A stretch of 10,145 bases of DNA, taken from Desulfobacteraceae bacterium. Lineage in GTDB: Bacteria > Desulfobacterota > DSM-4660 > Desulfatiglandales > HGW-15. Positions 5,525 through 10,145 of the stretch are shown in pieces; positions within the stretch are counted from its first letter, which is position 1, and the number at the start of each line of letters is the position of its first letter. Below the pieces are notes generated by a model. The model was not told the DNA's origin. It did no database searches and saw only the letters and a program-made list of their open reading frames with translations. A program made the position numbers and the translations under genes. The stretch spans positions 1 to 10,145 of the forward strand of contig RPPU01000108.1 of NCBI GenBank assembly GCA_003819975.1, in the 5' to 3' direction.

Positions 5525-6910
5525 TTAATTTGAAGCAAATATCTGTCTGGGTAGGTTATCAATGAGTATGGGAAGATAATCATCTGAAATGGCTAAAAAT
5601 TTTAAGCTTTGCTTCAATATACCCGGATTGATTCGTTCCAATTCCTGCCCCGTGACATACCGGGACATGATCGTATCAGCCAGATTGACAATGTGAACCA
5701 ATTCCGGATGAATTTGAGCTTGATCGGGGCGATGATGCCATTGAATGGTTTCAATCAGGTTAGAGGGTAAAGACCACCGTTCCCCCAAACGAACTCCGAT
5801 GTCGGCATGGGTAAAGCCGAATTCCTCCTTTTCAACCTCTATAAAATCCTCACCTTCCAGTTGAGTCCGTCGGTAAAAGAGGGGATAAGCCGGAGCCATA
5901 TATTGATCCAAAACGACCTTGCCGATATCATGCAGCAACCCCGCGGTATAAGCAAGGTCCGGCGTCCCTTTTTTTATTAATTGCGCCAAGCGTTCGGCGA
6001 CCAAGGCGGTTCCCAGTGCATGCCTGAAAAGACCGCCTTTGCAAAGAGAATAACCATGGCTCTGGACCGGGAAAAATCTTTCCAAAGAAGCGGAGATGAC
6101 CAGTTGTAAAAATTGCTTTTCACCCAGCAGCAGCAATGCCCGATCAATGGAGTCTATATTCATTTTTCGGCCGTAAAAGGCCGAACCGCAGAGACTGATG
6201 ATTTTTGCACTGATGATCTGATCCTGACGCACTTCTTTGGCAATATCCTGAAAACGATAATTTTGATCGGCAACCATGCGAAGTATTTTAAGCGCCATTT
6301 GCGGAATGGGCTGTACTTGGTCCATGGCGATTTCGATTTGCCGGCGGTCGGGCTTGGCAAAAGCGAGCACGGTTTGGGCCGGAGGCAGCCCAATGGGCTC
6401 AATCCGGCCTTGCCCGTTGGATAGATCCAAAGTGAGCGAGCAAGCAAAAAAACCGCCGGTCTCTACTTGGATTATTTTGATTTTTTCCCTGGAAAGAATT
6501 TGTTCCGCGATTTCAACAGTCCGGCCGCCGATATCCAGAGTCAAATCATCGGCTGAAACAGGTCCGACTAAGGCGCCGCCGGCCATCCGGGCCTCAAGCC
6601 GGTCCGGGGATGCTCCTTTTTGGGCCAGTTCTTTAATCATCAAGGGCAAACCGGTAGCGGCATAGGTTTCCGGCTGAAAAGAAGTGTTTGAGCCGGCGGG
6701 TTCCGGAAGCAGCAGGTGAATCAGGCCGCCGAGTTGAGCCACGGGGTCCCAAAGAGTCACCCCAACGCAAGAACCTAAGTAGGCAGTCAGGCGTTCCGGT
6801 TTGCGGTTGCTGACCACAAAACTGCCGGAGGGGACGGCATGGGTGATTTTATACGGAGTTCCCGTAAGAGATGGTTTATCGATTTTTTTGTGATCATTTA
6901 TCCGATTCAT
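5525..6910 (-). CDS. CheD-HDOD fusion: chemoreceptor glutamine deamidase domain plus HDOD/HD domain
   Basis: This is a 461-residue two-domain signalling protein. Residues 20-180 are CheD-like. The catalytic set Thr42, Cys48 and His65 is spaced exactly as in CheD (T-x5-C-x16-H; in TAYLGSC and GGLIHLLLP), with later CheD features at AGGALVG (110-116) and VETGGFFACSL (149-159). CheD deamidates glutamines of chemoreceptors and can bind CheC. Residues 190-395 are an HDOD domain that retains HD-type ligand positions: His297, His327-Asp328 (LLHDIGK), His368, His392-His393 and Asp412. Many HDOD domains have lost these residues. No signal peptide or membrane segment is seen, so it is probably cytoplasmic. 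The ATG at 6910 is the only Met near the N-terminus, but no clear ribosome site precedes it. It lies 100 bp after the ACT gene on the same strand and may be the last gene of the right operon or separately transcribed. No other chemotaxis gene is present. Confidence 0.9.
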   Translation of the reverse strand: MNRINDHKKIDKPSLTGTPYKITHAVPSGSFVVSNRKPERLTAYLGSCVGVTLWDPVAQLGGLIHLLLPEPAGSNTSFQPETYAATGLPLMIKELAQKGASPDRLEARMAGGALVGPVSADDLTLDIGGRTVEIAEQILSREKIKIIQVETGGFFACSLTLDLSNGQGRIEPIGLPPAQTVLAFAKPDRRQIEIAMDQVQPIPQMALKILRMVADQNYRFQDIAKEVRQDQIISAKIISLCGSAFYGRKMNIDSIDRALLLLGEKQFLQLVISASLERFFPVQSHGYSLCKGGLFRHALGTALVAERLAQLIKKGTPDLAYTAGLLHDIGKVVLDQYMAPAYPLFYRRTQLEGEDFIEVEKEEFGFTHADIGVRLGERWSLPSNLIETIQWHHRPDQAQIHPELVHIVNLADTIMSRYVTGQELERINPGILKQSLKFLAISDDYLPILIDNLPRQIFASN

Positions 6911-7010
6911 ATAAGTAATTCAATAAGTTAGGATATGTAATGGATTTTTCTTAGGTTTATGGAACGGACGTTGGTTCATCTCTCTTTATAAGCAAACAGG
7001 AGAAAAATGA

Positions 7011-7445
7011 TTACGAAAAGAAGGAAAGAGTAGCCTGATCGAGGACTCTGATCCAATTTTCAAGCAATAGATCGATGGTCTCTTTATTCTTTTCCGTATG
7101 GAGGATAAGCACGGGGCTTTGATCCCTGATGAGGCAAGGGTAGAGATAGTGGATATGAATTCCGGCCGCTTTGATCGGTTTGAGAACGGCATTCAGCGCG
7201 CCCGGATGGTTGGGAAGCACACAAGCAATCGCGTCTTTGCATTTAAGTTCGTATCCGGCCGTGCTGAGGATATTCCGGGTTTTTTCGAAGTCATTGGCGA
7301 TCAGGTGCAATGAGCCACCCGGGTTTTCGGAGGAGAAATAAAAACCAAGAAGTTTAATGCTTGCAGCATCCAATAATCCCAATAGGGCACATAAGGCATC
7401 GGGATCGTTTTTAGCCGCAAGTAAAATTTCTTGAATCGTTTGCAT
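7011..7445 (-). CDS. Tandem ACT-domain protein, putative amino-acid sensor
   Basis: This is a 144-residue protein with two ACT-like domains, about 1-68 and 73-140. The second carries the classic ACT ligand-loop pattern (LPNHPGALNAVLKPIKAAGI) and then a YLYPC strand; the first ends in an ANDFEKTRNILSTAGY helix. Small tandem ACT proteins of this kind bind amino acids and are often encoded beside 2-oxoacid oxidoreductase or aryl-CoA ligase genes. The start has a strong AAAGGAG ribosome site 9 bases upstream, and the ATG is 3 bp after the gamma-subunit stop, so it belongs to the right operon. A role in sensing branched-chain or aromatic amino acids for that enzyme is inference; no catalytic motif is visible. 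Confidence 0.85.
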   Translation of the reverse strand: MQTIQEILLAAKNDPDALCALLGLLDAASIKLLGFYFSSENPGGSLHLIANDFEKTRNILSTAGYELKCKDAIACVLPNHPGALNAVLKPIKAAGIHIHYLYPCLIRDQSPVLILHTEKNKETIDLLLENWIRVLDQATLSFFS

Positions 7446-7448
7446 AAG

Positions 7449-7994
7449 CTATACTCCTTTTAGAACAAATTCGGCGCCCCGGCTAAGACCTTTTTGATTC
7501 AATTTCATGATATCGGCTTTTTTGGTCCCGGTTATTTCGGTCAACCCGGTCGTCAAAGCCTGTAGACTCATCAAGTCGGTTTTAGCGATAAAAGCACCGA
7601 GCATAATCATATTGATGGTACGATCGCTGCCCAGTTCCCGGGCGATATCGTTGGCCGGTATACCGATTACTTCCACTTCGGGACGGGAGGGCGGGATATC
7701 AATTAAACTGGAATTCATAAACAGAATACCGTTGCGTTTGATCATGCCTTGATATTTGCTTAAAGACGGTTTGTTCATAATCACGGCATAATCGGGAGCC
7801 GAGGCCACCGGCGAAAAAATTTCTTCATCGGACACAACCACCGTGCAGTTGGCGGTTCCGCCGCGTACTTCCGCTCCGTAAGCCGGCAGGTACGTTACAT
7901 TTTTTCCGTCGCGCATGGCGGAAAGAGCCGTGACGTAACCCATCATCAGCACGCCCTGTCCGCCGAATCCCGCAAAAATAGTTTCCCTGGTCAT
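7449..7994 (-). CDS. 2-oxoacid:ferredoxin oxidoreductase gamma subunit (VorA-like)
   Basis: This gamma subunit of the right-hand oxidoreductase has 181 residues with the start chosen here. Motifs are the glycine-rich AGFGGQGV (8-15) and PAYGAEVRGGTANC (37-50), both hallmarks of the family. The frame is open upstream to an ATG at 8057, but that extension overlaps the beta gene and reads as non-conserved residues; the ATG at 7994 lies 7 bp after the beta stop and follows an AGGGAT ribosome-site-like sequence. It differs from the left gamma subunit in most positions outside the motifs. Gene naming in this family varies (vorA, vorC, padE, korC), so no symbol is given. Confidence 0.92.
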   Translation of the reverse strand: MTRETIFAGFGGQGVLMMGYVTALSAMRDGKNVTYLPAYGAEVRGGTANCTVVVSDEEIFSPVASAPDYAVIMNKPSLSKYQGMIKRNGILFMNSSLIDIPPSRPEVEVIGIPANDIARELGSDRTINMIMLGAFIAKTDLMSLQALTTGLTEITGTKKADIMKLNQKGLSRGAEFVLKGV

Positions 7995-8001
7995 GTGGTT
8001 C

Positions 8002-8787
8002 TTATCCCTGAGTCTTTGCGGATGAAGACCGATCGATTCTGCGCCGATCGATTTCATCCTTCAATATTTTAATCGGGAAAATTTTAGTCATCTCTTCTTC
8101 AACCCATTTACATGCTTCGGTCGGCTGCAGTTTCCAGTTGGTGGGACAAGGAGACAGGATTTCCACCATGGAAAAGCCCAAGTTCTCCAACTGGACCTGA
8201 AAAGCCTTTTTAATCGCTTTTTTGGTCTGCTGGATGTTTTTAACCGAGTTCACGGCCGTACGTTCAATATAGGTGCTGCCTTGGGTGATGGTGAGCATTT
8301 GGCTCAAATCCAAAGGCGCGCCGTCCCGAGACGATTTGCGGCCGCCGGGAGTAGTTGTGGAGTCCTGGCCCAGTAGGGTTGTGGGCGCCATTTGTCCGCC
8401 GGTCATGCCGTAAACTCCGTTGTTGACGAAGATGACCGTAACGTTTTCACCCCGGTTGGCGGCATGGATGGTCTCGGCGGTGCCAATGGCGGCTATATCG
8501 CCGTCGCCTTGATAGGTGAATACGACGCGGTCCGGCAAAGCTCTTTTAATGCCCGTGGCCACGGCGGCTGCCCGGCCGTGGGCTGCTTCGCCCATATCCA
8601 CATCCAGGTAGTTGTAAGCCAATACGGCGCACCCGGCCGGCGGTACGCCGATGACGCGTTCGCCGATATCCAGTTCTTCAATCACTTCCGCCACCAGGCG
8701 GTGAATAATGCTGTGGCCGCAACCCGGGCAATAATGAAATACGGCTTGTTTTAGATATTTGGGACGTTTAAAAACGATCTTCGCCAT
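8002..8787 (-). CDS. 2-oxoacid:ferredoxin oxidoreductase beta subunit, TPP-binding (VorC/VorA-like)
   Basis: This catalytic TPP and [4Fe-4S] subunit has 261 residues. CPGCGHS (20-26), Cys53 (PPAGCAV) and Cys214 (SPCPTNW) provide the likely four cluster ligands. GDGD (94-97) with IGTAETIHAANRGEN and VNNGVYGMTGGQ forms the TPP/Mg site. In contrast to the left beta subunit it has GTAET in place of GGNH after GDGD and CPTNWKL in place of CPTYFGR, features I associate with branched-chain or aryl 2-oxoacid enzymes. The ATG lies 3 bp after the alpha stop, and an AGAGGAT ribosome site overlaps the alpha 3' end. A basic, serine-rich tail (about 245-261) is not part of the core fold. Confidence 0.94.
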   Translation of the reverse strand: MAKIVFKRPKYLKQAVFHYCPGCGHSIIHRLVAEVIEELDIGERVIGVPPAGCAVLAYNYLDVDMGEAAHGRAAAVATGIKRALPDRVVFTYQGDGDIAAIGTAETIHAANRGENVTVIFVNNGVYGMTGGQMAPTTLLGQDSTTTPGGRKSSRDGAPLDLSQMLTITQGSTYIERTAVNSVKNIQQTKKAIKKAFQVQLENLGFSMVEILSPCPTNWKLQPTEACKWVEEEMTKIFPIKILKDEIDRRRIDRSSSAKTQG

Positions 8788-8790
8788 GGA

Positions 8791-9873
8791 TTATCCTCTA
8801 TCCAGTTGCTGTCGATAGTAAAGAGCGACGGCCTCCTTGAAAATCTCATCCGGGGTGGAAACGATCCCTCCGGGGCGGCCGTAAAAGTGAATTCGGTCTC
8901 TTTTGCAGAGAGCGAGTTGCACATCTTCAAGCATTTGACCGGTGCTCATCTCGAAAACCAGAAATTCTTTACCGGCTTGTTCCAGAGCGCTTAAAATTTG
9001 TTTTGGAAACGGCCAGAGGGTGAGGGGCCGGCATAATCCGATTTTAAGCCCTTGTTCGCGGGCTTTTTTGATCGCGCCCTTGGCAATACGGGCAGCGGTC
9101 CCATAGGCGATCAACACCAAACGGGCGTCTTCGACCAAGTAGGTTTCGGCTGCGGGGATTTTTTCGGAAATGACCTGATATTTGCGGACCAGTTTCCAGT
9201 TCAGTTCTTCTTCAATGACCGGGTCGAGCAGCAAAGATTTGATGATCCGGCTCGGCCGGTTCCGGGCGCCGTCGAGGACCCAGTTTTTGGCGGGTAAATC
9301 ACTTAATTTTATCGGTTCGGACAGTTCCACCGGTTCCATCATTTGACCGAGCATACCGTCGGCCAGCAGCATAACCGGTGTGCGATATAAATCAGCATAA
9401 CTGAAGGCCTTTTGCGTCAGGTCCACCATTTCCTGACTGGTGGCCGGCGCCAGGACGATCGTTCGGTAATCGCCGTGACCGCCGCCCCGCGTGGCTTGGA
9501 AATAATCGCTTTGCGAAGGGGCGATATTGCCCAATCCGGGACCGCCCCGCATGGTGTTGACAATAACCGCCGGTAATTCCTGCGCAGCCAAAAAGGAAAT
9601 TCCTTCCTGTTTTAGACTGACACCCGGGCTGGAGGAACTGGTCATGGCTCGAGTACCTGTCATGGCTGCGCCGATCACCATATTCACGGCCGCCAGCTCG
9701 CTTTCAGCTTGAATGAAAGTGCCGTGTTCGGTTTTGTCCATTACGGAAGCCATATATTCGGTGAGTTCATTCTGGGGCGTAATCGGATAGCCGGCATAAA
9801 AACGGCATCCCGCCCGTACCGCTGTTTCCGCAATAATATGGCTGCCGCGCATCAATGTTTTATTATTCTTCAC
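8791..9873 (-). CDS. vorB: 2-oxoacid:ferredoxin oxidoreductase alpha subunit, VorB-like
   Basis: This alpha subunit most resembles VorB of 2-oxoisovalerate (3-methyl-2-oxobutanoate):ferredoxin oxidoreductase, which feeds valine, leucine and isoleucine breakdown or, in reverse, synthesis. It has 360 residues. Motifs are GYPITPQNE (28-36), AESE (56-59), SSPGVSL (81-87), RGGPGLG (109-115) and RGGGHGDY. The QNE after GYPITP and GPGLGNI after RG distinguish it from the left alpha subunit (STE and GPSTGLP). A C-terminal transketolase-C-like domain is present (LIAYGTAARIA, LTLWPFP, VFEMSTGQM). The start is a GTG at 9873, overlapping the ferredoxin gene by 11 bp with a GAGG ribosome site 6 bases upstream; an ATG at 9852 is the alternative. 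The substrate is inferred. Confidence 0.93.
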   Translation of the reverse strand: MKNNKTLMRGSHIIAETAVRAGCRFYAGYPITPQNELTEYMASVMDKTEHGTFIQAESELAAVNMVIGAAMTGTRAMTSSSSPGVSLKQEGISFLAAQELPAVIVNTMRGGPGLGNIAPSQSDYFQATRGGGHGDYRTIVLAPATSQEMVDLTQKAFSYADLYRTPVMLLADGMLGQMMEPVELSEPIKLSDLPAKNWVLDGARNRPSRIIKSLLLDPVIEEELNWKLVRKYQVISEKIPAAETYLVEDARLVLIAYGTAARIAKGAIKKAREQGLKIGLCRPLTLWPFPKQILSALEQAGKEFLVFEMSTGQMLEDVQLALCKRDRIHFYGRPGGIVSTPDEIFKEAVALYYRQQLDRG

Positions 9874-10102
9874 GAAAAACCTCGATAGCCAAGTCCGGGC
9901 AAATAATTCCGCACCGGGAGCAAGCGTGACACGTTTTGCCTTCCGGGCTTTGACCCAAAAATTCGGCCGGATAATAACCTTTTTGGTTCAATGTCCCGGA
10001 TGTCCCGATCACTTGATTCAGGCAAGCCGAAATGCAAAGATAGCAGCCCTTGCATAATTCAGGATTAATTACAATTTTACCTTTGGATGTTTTTTCAGTC
10101 AT
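9863..10102 (-). CDS. 2[4Fe-4S] ferredoxin subunit (VorD-like)
   Basis: This is the ferredoxin-type delta subunit of the right operon, 79 residues. The first cluster is Cys17-x2-Cys20-x2-Cys23-x3-Cys27 and the second Cys58-x2-Cys61-x2-Cys64-x3-Cys68-Pro. After the first cluster Leu replaces the usual Pro, and the loop between clusters (28-57) is ten residues longer than in the left ferredoxin (34-53). This longer loop with GYYPAEF is common in ferredoxins of VorB-type complexes. It overlaps the alpha start by 11 bp, so the two are translationally coupled. The ribosome site before the ATG at 10102 is weak. Confidence 0.9.
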   Translation of the reverse strand: MTEKTSKGKIVINPELCKGCYLCISACLNQVIGTSGTLNQKGYYPAEFLGQSPEGKTCHACSRCGIICPDLAIEVFREE

Positions 10103-10108
10103 TTGCGA

Positions 10109-10145
10109 TTACAGCTCAATCTTTTTTAAAAAATCAATCAATTCA
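10109..10145 (-). CDS. Possible 3' end of an upstream gene (partial)
   Basis: The minus-strand frame entering at the window edge reads ELIDFLKKIEL and ends in TAA at 10111-10109, 6 bp before the ferredoxin start. The amphipathic composition and the tight spacing look like the C-terminus of a gene in the same operon. Only 11 codons are visible, so identity cannot be given and chance cannot be excluded. Confidence 0.4.
   Translation of the reverse strand, partial: ELIDFLKKIEL

Noticed and set aside
6962..6977. Imperfect palindrome with GAAC and GTTC ends, resembling a LexA box
   Set aside because: The spacing is GAAC-N8-GTTC, not the N4 of the Bacillus-type SOS box, two of eight pairs mismatch, and the downstream gene is not a repair gene.
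7007..7033. Plus-strand mini-ORF of 8 codons (MITKRRKE) preceded by an AGGAG
   Set aside because: It has a good ribosome-site-like sequence, but it is very short, overlaps the 3' end of the ACT gene on the other strand and has no visible promoter or neighbour on its strand.

Overview
This window comes from an anaerobic, probably Gram-negative bacterium whose central metabolism depends on ferredoxin. Evidence is two complete four-subunit 2-oxoacid:ferredoxin oxidoreductase operons, an iron-sulfur-type PurF, and a NifA/NtrC-type sigma-54 activator. Base composition is close to balanced inside genes and clearly AT-rich in the one larger intergenic gap on the minus strand. The phylum cannot be fixed from the sequence alone; the content would fit a deltaproteobacterial, PVC-related or candidate-phylum anaerobe.

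Layout. Left end, plus strand: the 3' half of purF (1-801), a 171-bp gap that holds a symmetric heptad-built inverted repeat (863-946), and a GAF-AAA+-Fis activator gene (974-2512). From 2516 to the right edge every gene is on the minus strand. In order of transcription (right to left) these are: the tail of a possible upstream gene (10145-10109), a 2[4Fe-4S] ferredoxin subunit, a VorB-like alpha subunit, a TPP-binding beta subunit, a gamma subunit, a tandem ACT-domain protein, a CheD-HDOD fusion protein, a 223-bp AT-rich gap with a candidate promoter and a dyad, and then a second ferredoxin-alpha-beta-gamma set of the KorDABC type. The last minus-strand gene and the plus-strand activator converge with only 3 bp between their stop codons.

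How the genes work together. The two oxidoreductases should convert 2-oxoacids plus CoA to acyl-CoA, CO2 and reduced ferredoxin. The left set looks like a 2-oxoglutarate enzyme (KorDABC) and the right set like a branched-chain 2-oxoacid (2-oxoisovalerate) enzyme (VorDBCA-like). The ACT protein at the end of the right operon is a plausible amino-acid sensor for that pathway. The most unusual protein is the CheD-HDOD fusion: it keeps the chemoreceptor deamidase triad and a full set of HD metal-ligand positions on one chain. The most unusual non-coding features are the five-heptad/14-nt/five-heptad inverted repeat after purF and the 27-bp dyad just upstream of a candidate promoter for the kor operon.
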